Positions 1 through 6,120 of a DNA stretch of 15,003 bases are shown here, piece after piece. The DNA lies in the NCBI GenBank assembly GCA_025463965.1, contig JAODBN010000210.1, positions 1 through 15,003 on the forward strand, written 5' to 3'. How positions within the stretch are numbered: the first letter of the stretch is position 1; each line of letters starts with the position of its first letter. Under the pieces are notes generated by a model. It saw only the letters and a list, made by a program, of their open reading frames with translations. It searched no databases and was not told the origin of the DNA. The translations under genes were made by a program, and so were the position numbers. The DNA is from Acidimicrobiaceae bacterium. GTDB lineage: Bacteria; Actinomycetota; Acidimicrobiia; Acidimicrobiales; Bog-793.

Positions 1-302
1 CACGCGAACAACGGGGAGACCGTTGCAAGGAGCGATGCTCCGATCTCGGTGAGTGCGTAATCCACTCTGGGCGGAACGACTGGGAAGACGGTCCGGGTGA
101 CGAGCCCGTCGCGTTCGAGGGAGCGCAGCGTCACGGTCAGCATCCGCTCGCTGATGCTTTCGATGCTGCGGTGCAGACCGCGGAAACGCTGAGTACCTTC
201 GCCGAGCCGGTACACGACGTAGAGGCTCCACTTGTCCCCGATGCGGGTGAGGATGTCTCGGATCAGGCAGTCGGGGTGCTGGCCAAGCTCGATGGTATCC
301 AA
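1..302 (-). CDS. HxlR-family winged-helix transcriptional regulator (C-terminus cut by window edge)
   Basis: The reverse strand from a TTG at 302 encodes an HxlR-type DNA-binding domain that runs off the window edge. The start is chosen because a strong Shine-Dalgarno GGAGGTAACC (313-304) precedes the TTG. After about ten residues comes HPDCLIRDIL, with Cys12 near the N-terminus, then GDKWSLYVVYRL, RFRGLHRSI, ISERMLTVTLRSLERDGLVTR and a beta-wing ending YALTEIG. This is the usual HxlR layout. In the family, the N-terminal cysteine is often the redox or electrophile sensor (as in YodB and HypR); that role here is inferred from position only. The gene diverges from the LUD-domain gene at 406, and the 103-bp gap carries two inverted repeats, so it probably represses that gene and itself. 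The family call is secure; the ligand is unknown. Confidence 0.9.
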   Translation of the reverse strand, partial: MDTIELGQHPDCLIRDILTRIGDKWSLYVVYRLGEGTQRFRGLHRSIESISERMLTVTLRSLERDGLVTRTVFPVVPPRVDYALTEIGASLLATVSPLFA

Positions 303-303
303 C

Positions 304-313
304 GGTTACCTCC
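304..313 (-). promoter_or_regulatory. Ribosome binding site deciding a TTG start
   Basis: On the reverse strand this reads GGAGGTAACC, one base before the TTG at 302-300. It is a near-ideal Shine-Dalgarno sequence and the main reason for placing the HxlR start at this TTG, as no ATG or GTG lies nearby in frame. Confidence 0.7.
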
Positions 314-337
314 AGGTTCGCCAGGTAGGAAATAATG

Positions 338-352
338 CGTACTTCAAATACG
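338..352. promoter_or_regulatory. Inverted repeat 1 in the divergent HxlR/LUD region
   Basis: CGTA-CTTCAAA-TACG is a short perfect inverted repeat (4-bp arms, 7-nt centre) between the divergent genes. The GTAC...TAC style resembles HxlR operators in shape, but the arms are short and it may be chance. It lies about 36 bp upstream of the HxlR start, close to where its promoter should be. Confidence 0.35.
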
Positions 353-372
353 GCCACTTCCCTTCCAACATG

Positions 373-393
373 TCACTTACAAATAGTGAGTGA
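373..393. promoter_or_regulatory. Inverted repeat 2, candidate HxlR operator upstream of the LUD gene
   Basis: TCACTTAC-AAATA-GTGAGTGA: 8-bp arms with one mismatch around a 5-nt AT-rich centre, ending 12 bp before the ATG at 406 and touching its Shine-Dalgarno region. Dyads of this size next to a divergent HxlR gene are commonly the regulator's binding site. Repression of the LUD gene by the neighbouring HxlR protein is inferred, not shown. Confidence 0.5.
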
Positions 394-405
394 ACCGGAG
401 GCGCA

Positions 406-1038
406 ATGTCAACCATCCCGCCGGAGGCCGATCTGACGTTTGCCGAGCCGGCCAGCGAGGCCCAGATCGAGGCGGCGGCCGAGGCGCTCAAAGCCCACAA
501 CCTGAACGTCCATGTCGTCGACACGGTCGTCGACGCGCGATCGCTCCTCGGTGAGCTGCTCCCGAGCGAGGCGGAGATATTCACCGCTTCGAGCGAAACG
601 CTTCGCCTCTCGGGGATCGCCGAGGACATCAACGAGTCCGGCAGGTTCCGTTCGCTACGGACAACGCGTCTCGCCGAGCTCGACCCGATGTCGATCGATG
701 CCCGTCGACTCGGGGCTTCGCCGGACGTCGTCGTCGGCAGCGTCCACGCTCTCACCGAGGACGGGCAGATCGTCATCGCTTCGGCGAGCGGGAGCCAGCT
801 GAGCGCTTATGCGGCAGGAGCGAGCGAGGTGTTCCTCGTCATCGGGGCCCAGAAGATCGTGGCGGACCTGGAGACGGCGTTCCGGCGAGTCGAGACGTAC
901 TCGCTGCCCCTCGAGAGCCAACGACTGATGCAGGTTTACGGCCAGCCGAGCGTGATCGGGAAAATCCTCATCCTGCGACAGGAGATCTTCCCCGGCCGGA
1001 CGACGGTCGTCATCTCCCGGGAGCCAATCGGCTTCTAA
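406..1038 (+). CDS. LUD-domain protein (LutC/YkgG-like, DUF162)
   Basis: A 210-residue protein starting at ATG 406 behind GGAGG (397-401). It matches the LUD family throughout. An N-terminal helical part precedes a Rossmann-like core with SSETLRLSGIAEDI. The typical TEDGQIVIASASGSQLS stretch follows, then ASEVFLVIGAQKIVADLETAFRR. The tail GQPSVIGKILILRQ...PGRTTVVISREPIGF is also characteristic. LutC is part of the LutABC L-lactate oxidation complex, but no LutA (cysteine-rich CCG) or LutB (iron-sulfur) gene is present, so this is a stand-alone LUD protein of unknown substrate. It is cytoplasmic, with no signal peptide or membrane segment. The divergent HxlR gene and the dyad just upstream suggest induction by a reactive or electrophilic compound. 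The family call is strong; calling it lactate utilisation would be over-interpretation. Confidence 0.88.
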   Translation: MSTIPPEADLTFAEPASEAQIEAAAEALKAHNLNVHVVDTVVDARSLLGELLPSEAEIFTASSETLRLSGIAEDINESGRFRSLRTTRLAELDPMSIDARRLGASPDVVVGSVHALTEDGQIVIASASGSQLSAYAAGASEVFLVIGAQKIVADLETAFRRVETYSLPLESQRLMQVYGQPSVIGKILILRQEIFPGRTTVVISREPIGF

Positions 1039-1213
1039 CCGGGGAGTCGGCCAGATGAGCCAGCAACAGCAATAGGACAACTTGTCCGCTTCGTCATGAA
1101 CTCCAACGGACCCACGACACCTACCAGGGGTGAGGCTGGCTAACATAGGTGGCCGTCGTGGGGCGGTGAGTTCGCCGGGAAGTCTGGTCGGCACGAGTCC
1201 ATCTGGAGGACAG

Positions 1214-1828
1214 GTGCACGATCGCGAGCTCGAATCCGTTGGTCCTGAGAGTCTGCGCTCGGGCGTTCAGGTATCGGCCGTTTCAATCGGTTGGACGGTC
1301 TTCTCGAGCACTGTTGCAGTTGCCCTCGGATTCACCCATGGCAGCCTGGTGCTCGTCGCCTTCGGCTTTACCGGCGTACTGGATGCGATCGGTTCCGCCG
1401 TTCTTGTCGTTCATTTCAGACGTGCGTTGCGCCACGAATCGATCTCTGGTCGGCACGAATATGTGGCGCTGCGCGTCGTGACAACCGGATTGCTCTTGGT
1501 CGGAATTCTCACGGCCGTCGAGAGCGTGCAACACCTCGTCAACAAAACGGCCTCCCATGGTGTCCCACTTGGGCTGGTGGTTGCCGCGCTGTCGATTGTT
1601 GTTCTGGCTGTCTTGTCGCATCGAAAGCGGAAGCTCGGGCGCCTCATACCCAGTCGGGCGCTCTTGGCTGACGGTTGGCTCTCCGCCACCGGATCGCTTC
1701 TCGCTCTCGCAACGGTTGTGGGCACGGGGCTCACTTCGCTCTTCGGTTGGTGGTGGGCCGATCCGACGGCAGCGATGATTGTCGCGTTAGGGGCGATCGG
1801 GACGGCGGTCGCGATGTGGAGGAGTTAG
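1214..1828 (+). CDS. Short CDF-like cation transporter family membrane protein
   Basis: A 204-residue integral membrane protein. GTG 1214 is preferred because GGAGGA (1205-1210) lies just before it; an earlier in-frame start at 1130 would add 28 unconserved residues and has no such site. Six hydrophobic segments can be seen (about 20-40, 45-68, 85-108, 118-136, 149-173, 176-202). The last contains GWWWADPTAA (178-187), the hallmark of the cation diffusion facilitator membrane domain. There is no cytoplasmic C-terminal metal-binding domain. The acidic pairs expected in segments 2 and 5 are incomplete: D57 is followed by S61, and D153 by S157, where classical CDF proteins have D/HxxxD. Metal transport is therefore uncertain. 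A decayed gene of the same superfamily follows at 1993. The fold assignment is good; the substrate is unknown. Confidence 0.75.
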   Translation: MHDRELESVGPESLRSGVQVSAVSIGWTVFSSTVAVALGFTHGSLVLVAFGFTGVLDAIGSAVLVVHFRRALRHESISGRHEYVALRVVTTGLLLVGILTAVESVQHLVNKTASHGVPLGLVVAALSIVVLAVLSHRKRKLGRLIPSRALLADGWLSATGSLLALATVVGTGLTSLFGWWWADPTAAMIVALGAIGTAVAMWRS

Positions 1829-1992
1829 CAGGCCCTGCGCCAGGCAACGTTGAGCAGTCGGCGCGTGGCGGCCGCACAACCAACTCACTGCCCGGGGGGC
1901 CTCGGCGCGTGACCATGACCAGCGCTCCCAACGCGGTGACGGAGTCCGCGCGCGGATGTGGCGTGAGGCCAGGCGCTGTCCCCATTCATCCC

Positions 1993-2442
1993 ATGACGAG
2001 CGACGACCTCCACAGCGACCCCCCGGGGCGGAGTTGTTCCGCCGCCGACGACGACTCGAGATCGCGACCCTCGGATGGAATGTGATCGGCATCGGCGTCT
2101 TCGCAGCCGCAGCGCTTTCGGCTCGCTCGGTCGCGCTTGCCGGTTTCGGTTTGGACAGCCTTATCGAGGATCGGCGCCTCGACCGTCGTGCTCTGGAAAC
2201 TGGTCGACGCGAACGGTGCGCGCCAGCTTCAAGCGCTGCGGCCGATCGGAGCGGGAATTGAACAATCCGGTGCTCATAACCGAAGGGTCGGGGTGACCAC
2301 GATTGACGGAGTCCTGGCAGTCGCCGTCTTCGCAGGATTGAGTTTGAACGCCGCGCTCGGCTGGTGGTGGGCGGACCCCGGTGCCGGCTACGCCCTCGTC
2401 CACTACGGGGCCCGCGAAGGTCATGCAGCGCTCACGCACTGA
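1993..2442 (+). pseudogene. Decayed CDF-family cation transporter gene
   Basis: Conserved CDF-like segments are readable but spread over three frames. They begin after an ATG at 1993 (MTSDDLHSDPP) and change frame at a C6G4 run (2019-2028) into ELFRRRRRLEIATLGWN and VALAGFGLDSLIE. One extra G at about 2169 then shifts the frame to IGASTVVLWKLVDA, up to ALRPIGA. The middle third of the protein (expected segments 3-4) is missing. NNPVLITEG appears in another frame from 2261. After about 2290, TTIDGVLAVAVFAGLSLN and ALGWWWADPGAGYALVHY resume in the earlier frame, to a TGA at 2440. An intact relative would be about 210 residues. Remaining pieces keep the DSLIE and DGVLAV acidic positions that the intact neighbour lacks. 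Several independent lesions argue for true decay over a single sequencing error. Confidence 0.75.
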
Positions 2443-2558
2443 ACCCAGCTCGGGCGCGACGTTCCCACTTGTCGATGAGCTGAGGCAGCGTGACGAGACG
2501 CAAGGGCTGCCATGTCATGGGCAAATATCCCGATTCGTTTCTGGCCAACCGCTCGCCC

Positions 2559-2586
2559 TTGCGCGATCGTGTGGCGTGGGTAACTT
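2559..2586 (+). promoter_or_regulatory. Possible sigma-70-type promoter of the propeller/MoaD operon
   Basis: TTGCGC (2559-2564) and TAACTT (2581-2586) are 16 bp apart and fit the relaxed actinobacterial TTGNNN/TANNNT pattern. Transcription would begin about 20 nt before the ATG at 2614, leaving room for the Shine-Dalgarno. The boxes are weak and this is a prediction only. Confidence 0.3.
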
Positions 2587-2613
2587 GAGACTCGCGACGG
2601 AGAGGGAGTGAGC

Positions 2614-3729
2614 ATGAGCGGTGTTCGTGTTCTCGTCGGCACCCAGAAGGGGGCGTTCGTCCTGCGAAGCGACGGAACCCGACGGGACTGGCAGATCGAC
2701 GGTCCCTTCTTCCCCGGTTGGGAGATCTACCACGTGAAGGGCTCACCTGCGGACCCATCGCGGCTCTACGCGTCGCAGACTTCCGGCTGGTTCGGCCAGG
2801 TCATCCAACGCTCTGACGATGGCGGCGCGAGCTGGTCCCCCGTCGGCGGTGAGTTCGCCTACGCCAACAAGCCGGGGACCCATCAGTGGTACGACGGCAC
2901 CCCTCACCCGTGGGAGTTCGCTCGGGTATGGCACCTCGAGCCGTCGCTTACCGACCCGGACACGGTCTACGCCGGCGTCGAGGACGCCGCCCTCTTCAAG
3001 ACGAGCGACGGTGGCGGCACCTGGAACGAGCTGCCCGGCCTGCGCGAGGAGAAGACCGGCTCGAGCTGGCAGCCCGGCGCCGGCGGCATGTGCCTCCACT
3101 CGATCGTCCTCGATCCGAGCGATCCTCTCCGTCTCTACGTGGCAATCTCTGCCGCCGGGGTCTTCCGAAGCGACGACGGTGGCGATACATGGCGCCCTGC
3201 GAACCGGGGCCTGCGCTCAGAGCACATCCCGGACCAAGACGCTGAGGTCGGCCACTGCGTGCACCATCTCGCCATGCACCCGGCCCGCCCGGACGTCTTG
3301 TTCATGCAGAAGCACTGGGACGTGATGCGCTCGGACGACGGTGCCGATACCTGGCAGGAAGTGAGCGGGAACCTTCCGACCGACTTCGGTTTCGCCATCG
3401 ATGTGCACGCACACGAGCCGAGCACCGCATACGTCGTACCGATCAAGAGCGACTCCCAGCACTTCCCAATCGACGGGCAGCTCCGCGTCTACCGCAGTCG
3501 GACCGGGGGCGATGAGTGGGAGCCGCTCGGATCGGGGCTTCCGGAGCGCGACTGCTATGTGAACGTGCTGCGGGACGCGATGTCGGTCGACTCGCTCGAG
3601 CCCTGTGGCGTGTACTTCGGAACGACGGGCGGGCAGGTGTACGCGTCTCCCGACGAGGGGGACAGCTGGGCGCCCATTGCCCGTGACCTTCCCCGAGTGA
3701 TGTCGGTCGAAGTCCAGACGCTTCCTTGA
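2614..3729 (+). CDS. BNR/YCF48-type beta-propeller protein (sialidase-like repeat, WD40/YVTN superfamily)
   Basis: A 371-residue protein. ATG 2614 sits 5 nt after GGGAG (2604-2608); a GTG at 2608 would place the start inside that site. At least six Asp-box-like repeats are visible: SDDGGASW, TSDGGGTW, SDDGGDTW, SDDGADTW, SRTGGDEW and SPDEGDSW. They recur about every 50-70 residues, as expected for a propeller. It begins VRVLVGTQKGAFVL with no signal peptide, so it is likely cytoplasmic. Such proteins are often labelled glycosyl hydrolase or exo-sialidase, but Asp boxes are structural and I see no clear sialidase catalytic set, so enzymatic activity should not be assumed. Its stop overlaps the start of the MoaD-like gene (TTGA), implying coupled translation and a shared role. 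The propeller call is strong; the function is unknown. Confidence 0.85.
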   Translation: MSGVRVLVGTQKGAFVLRSDGTRRDWQIDGPFFPGWEIYHVKGSPADPSRLYASQTSGWFGQVIQRSDDGGASWSPVGGEFAYANKPGTHQWYDGTPHPWEFARVWHLEPSLTDPDTVYAGVEDAALFKTSDGGGTWNELPGLREEKTGSSWQPGAGGMCLHSIVLDPSDPLRLYVAISAAGVFRSDDGGDTWRPANRGLRSEHIPDQDAEVGHCVHHLAMHPARPDVLFMQKHWDVMRSDDGADTWQEVSGNLPTDFGFAIDVHAHEPSTAYVVPIKSDSQHFPIDGQLRVYRSRTGGDEWEPLGSGLPERDCYVNVLRDAMSVDSLEPCGVYFGTTGGQVYASPDEGDSWAPIARDLPRVMSVEVQTLP

Positions 3730-4022
3730 CCCGGGTCGTCCTTCCCGCTCCCCTGCGAACCCTTGCCGGGGTGACGGGTGAGGTCCAGCTCGAGGTCGCG
3801 GCGCCGGTCACGGTGTCGTCGGTCCTCGACGCCCTCGAGGAGCGCTACCCGCAGCTTTGCGGGACGATCCGCGATCGCTCCTCAGGACGGCGGCGCCCAT
3901 TCCTGCGGTTCTTCGCTGGCGAGGAGGACCTCTCTCACGAACCCACCGACGTGCCGCTGCCCGAGAGCGTGGCCAGGGGACTCGAACCGCTGATTGTTCT
4001 CGGGGCGATTGCTGGCGGCTGA
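3726..4022 (+). CDS. MoaD/ThiS-family ubiquitin-fold protein with C-terminal Gly-Gly
   Basis: A 98-residue protein starting at TTG 3726, whose last two bases are part of the TGA that ends the propeller gene. Translational coupling explains the weak local Shine-Dalgarno. It has the beta-grasp pattern: a first strand VVLPAPLRTLAG, a second strand VQLEVAAPVTVSSVLDALEERYPQL, a central part RPFLRFFAGEEDLS, and a last strand LEPLIVLGAIAGG. The chain ends exactly in GG, the residue pair that E1-like enzymes adenylate and thiocarboxylate in MoaD and ThiS. No MoaE, MoeB, ThiF or ThiG gene is visible in the window, so any activating enzyme is encoded elsewhere. Pairing with the propeller gene makes molybdopterin synthesis unlikely as the sole role; sulfur carriage or protein conjugation is possible but unproven. 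Confidence 0.8.
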   Translation: MTRVVLPAPLRTLAGVTGEVQLEVAAPVTVSSVLDALEERYPQLCGTIRDRSSGRRRPFLRFFAGEEDLSHEPTDVPLPESVARGLEPLIVLGAIAGG

Positions 4023-4058
4023 TCTGGACTACGAACGCGGAGCGTCACCGGCTGGGCC

Positions 4059-4589
4059 TCAGTCCTTGTAGTCGTCCTCCGCCGCCCACGCCCAGCAGTC
4101 TCGCCCGGCCTCTTTGGCCCGGTAGAGTGCGCGGTCGGCGGCGGCGAGCGCTAGCCGAGGGGCGCCTTTGACCGGCGCGATGCCTGCGGAAAACGTCACG
4201 CTCTGCGGCCGCTCACCCTCCCAGCGCGCCCGGAACCGGTCAAGGAACGAGCCCGGGTCGCTCGCGTCGTTGAGGATGACGACGAACTCCTCTCCGCCGA
4301 AGCCCTCTGCCCAGTCGCTCGTTCGGAGCGCTCCGGTCAAGGTCTGCCCGAACGAACGAGTTACCCGGTCACCTGCCTGATGGCCGCGCGAGTCGTCGAG
4401 GTGGTTGAAGTGATCGAGGTTCATGACGACGACGACCTCCGCAGAGTCGAGTCGTCCGAGGGCCCGATCAAGGCTGCGCCGGTTGGTCGCCGACCTCATT
4501 TCGCGCCGACGGACATCGCTCAGCTCGAGCACGGTCATCCCTGCGTGATGGGGGACACCTGAGGGTTCAGGCGGCGGATGGCCGGACAT
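4059..4589 (-). CDS. Stand-alone GGDEF-domain protein, probably degenerate diguanylate cyclase
   Basis: A 176-residue protein that is nearly all GGDEF domain, with no sensory or membrane segment. Visible elements are ATNRRSLDRAL (34-44), MNLDHFNHLDD (56-66), RGHQAGD (68-74), the RTSD inhibitory-site motif (89-92), the signature FGGEEF (97-102), VTFSAGIA, and ADRALYRAKEAGR near the end. Two deviations matter. The first Asp of the usual D-x-D-H-F, a metal ligand, is Asn57. The usual I-N-D is L-D-D. Cyclase activity may therefore be reduced or lost even though GGEEF and the I-site are intact, and c-di-GMP binding is a possible remaining role. It begins 4 nt after the ATP-grasp gene ends, so both are probably co-transcribed. 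ATG 4538 (MTVLELSD) is an alternative start; neither has a strong Shine-Dalgarno. Confidence 0.85.
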   Translation of the reverse strand: MSGHPPPEPSGVPHHAGMTVLELSDVRRREMRSATNRRSLDRALGRLDSAEVVVVMNLDHFNHLDDSRGHQAGDRVTRSFGQTLTGALRTSDWAEGFGGEEFVVILNDASDPGSFLDRFRARWEGERPQSVTFSAGIAPVKGAPRLALAAADRALYRAKEAGRDCWAWAAEDDYKD

Positions 4590-4593
4590 CCTG

Positions 4594-5844
4594 CTAGCTG
4601 AACTCCGCGATGAGGTTCTCGGAGAGCGTCGAGCTCAATTTTCCAAGCTCGACGTGGTCGGCCGAACTTCCTCGCACGGCGATCAGGTGGCCGTGGTTCC
4701 CGGTCCGCCAGTCGATCTCGTCGTCGACCTCTCGGTTGGGGGCCACTTCCACCACGCCTGGCAGTGCGCTGATCTTGTCCAGCCCTTCCAGCCTGGTGAG
4801 ACGCCGCGCCCACTGCGGCGCCTGGACGGCGAACCGGTACGCGACCGCACCCTGGCGTGGCGGCAGCACCGCGGGCGGGGGGATGCCGACAGCGACCTTG
4901 GCCGCGATGTGGATCAGGGACTCCCCGTAGATGGCGGCGAAGAGATCGTCGATCGCGCCTCCTCCGACCCTGCCATTCGACTCGATCACCCGAGCACCCG
5001 CTGGTGACAGTTTGATCTCAGTGTGCAGACATCCCTGATCGGCGCCGAGCGCGGCGATCGCCTGACTCGCGGCCTCGAGGACCAAGGCGATGTCCTCAGG
5101 CGACAAGTCGCTCGGTATGAAGCTGCCCACCTCACGGTAGGGCGCCGCGAGCGGCCATTTGCCGGTGATCCCGAGGTGTCGAACCTCGCCGTCGAACGCC
5201 ACGCTCTCGACCGAGACGTAGTCGGCAAAGGGACGGCCTGGCTGGCGGGGCCGGTCCGGGATGTACTCCTCGAGGACGTACTCCTGGGGCCGCAACCCGT
5301 CGTCGGCGGTCATCGAGCCGAACAGCTCGAGCAGGGTGGTGAGGCTATCGATATGGTAGGTGTCGCGGCTGCTGGTGCCGTCTCTCGGCTTGAGCACTGA
5401 TGGGAACTCGGCCTCGCCGGCCAGCGCCCGGACCTGGGCGGTCGACGCGGAGGTAGGGATGACCACAAGGCTCGGAACAGCGCAGCCGCCCGCTTCCAGC
5501 GCCTTGCGCTGCGCGTATTTGTCGAGGAAGAGCCGGGTGGTCGCCGGTCGGTTGAACCGCAGGTCGAGCTGGTCGGCGAGCATCGAAGCGGTCAAGAGTT
5601 GCGAGTCCACGAAGGCCACGATGCCCTCGGGGTTCGATTCGTCGACCAGGTTCGCCGCCATGTCCGGCGCCAGGCCGGCGATGTCGATCAGCTGGCCGGT
5701 CCTTCCGAGGAGCCGGCCCATCGTGCCCAGAGGACGGGAGCTGTCAACCACCCAGATGAGGTCGAACTCATCCCTAAGCGCGCCAGCGATCTGTAATGGC
5801 GAGGCCGAGTCTTTATCATATGGGATGACAAGACGATGCTTCAC
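4594..5844 (-). CDS. ATP-grasp superfamily carboxylate-amine/thiol ligase
   Basis: A 416-residue protein counted from GTG 5844 (KHRLVIPYDKDS). The start is chosen because ATP-grasp enzymes normally open with this Rossmann-like strand. Starts at 5955 or 5967 would add about 40 unconserved residues. A pre-ATP-grasp domain spans about 1-105. The nucleotide-binding half follows with FPSVLKPRDGTSS (Lys152) and YVLEEYIPD (about 189-197). The metal- and phosphate-binding half has LHTEIKLSPAG (273-283) and RVIESNGRVGGG (285-296), providing the Glu and Asn magnesium ligands. A C-terminal extension of about 90 residues follows. The family couples ATP to acylphosphate formation and ligation; the substrates cannot be read from sequence. 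It is the first gene of a two-gene unit with the GGDEF protein. The family is certain, the reaction unknown. Confidence 0.85.
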   Translation of the reverse strand: MKHRLVIPYDKDSASPLQIAGALRDEFDLIWVVDSSRPLGTMGRLLGRTGQLIDIAGLAPDMAANLVDESNPEGIVAFVDSQLLTASMLADQLDLRFNRPATTRLFLDKYAQRKALEAGGCAVPSLVVIPTSASTAQVRALAGEAEFPSVLKPRDGTSSRDTYHIDSLTTLLELFGSMTADDGLRPQEYVLEEYIPDRPRQPGRPFADYVSVESVAFDGEVRHLGITGKWPLAAPYREVGSFIPSDLSPEDIALVLEAASQAIAALGADQGCLHTEIKLSPAGARVIESNGRVGGGAIDDLFAAIYGESLIHIAAKVAVGIPPPAVLPPRQGAVAYRFAVQAPQWARRLTRLEGLDKISALPGVVEVAPNREVDDEIDWRTGNHGHLIAVRGSSADHVELGKLSSTLSENLIAEFS

Positions 5845-5873
5845 CGCGCGTGTTGGCCGGGGATACTGGGCAC
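5841..5873 (-). other. Possible leader ORF coupled to the ATP-grasp start
   Basis: A GTG at 5873 begins ten codons (VPSIPGQHAR) and a TGA that overlaps the ATP-grasp GTG as GTGA. A good Shine-Dalgarno (AGGAAAGGAAG, just upstream on the reverse strand) serves this GTG, while the ATP-grasp GTG itself has none. Translational coupling through a tiny leader would explain this. A short frame like this could also be chance. Confidence 0.3.
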
Positions 5874-5939
5874 AGCGCTTCCTTTCCTCAGCCGTTGCCC
5901 ATTGGGCTAACCGGCGGCCGGCGGGACCTTCCTCGGATT

Positions 5940-5955
5940 GTGCGCTTAAGCGCAC
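5940..5955. promoter_or_regulatory. Perfect 16-bp palindrome, candidate operator
   Basis: GTGCGCTTAAGCGCAC is a perfect palindrome with no spacer, about 95 bp upstream of the preferred ATP-grasp start and 165 bp upstream of the oxidoreductase start. It lies in the divergent promoter region if the short ATP-grasp start is right. No regulator gene is adjacent, so the binding protein is unknown. Confidence 0.45.
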
Positions 5956-6120
5956 CGACGGCGGCATAGCTCAACTGCGTATGAGAAGTACGACAATTGG
6001 TTGAATCTGAGGGCTTTTAACCTCGACGGTCACTCGATGTGGTGGCGTCCGCACATGACGCGACGGCCGCCGAGGGGTTCCCGGTCGAGCCATGCAAAAC
6101 GAACGGTCAGGAGGACACAG

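Noticed and set aside
406..1038. Assignment of the LUD protein as lactate utilisation LutC
   Set aside because: No LutA or LutB partner is present and many LUD proteins stand alone with unknown roles.
5845..5967. Longer ATP-grasp start at 5967 or 5955
   Set aside because: The added residues are polar, unconserved in appearance and contain the perfect palindrome; the family normally begins at the strand right after GTG 5844. Not fully excluded.
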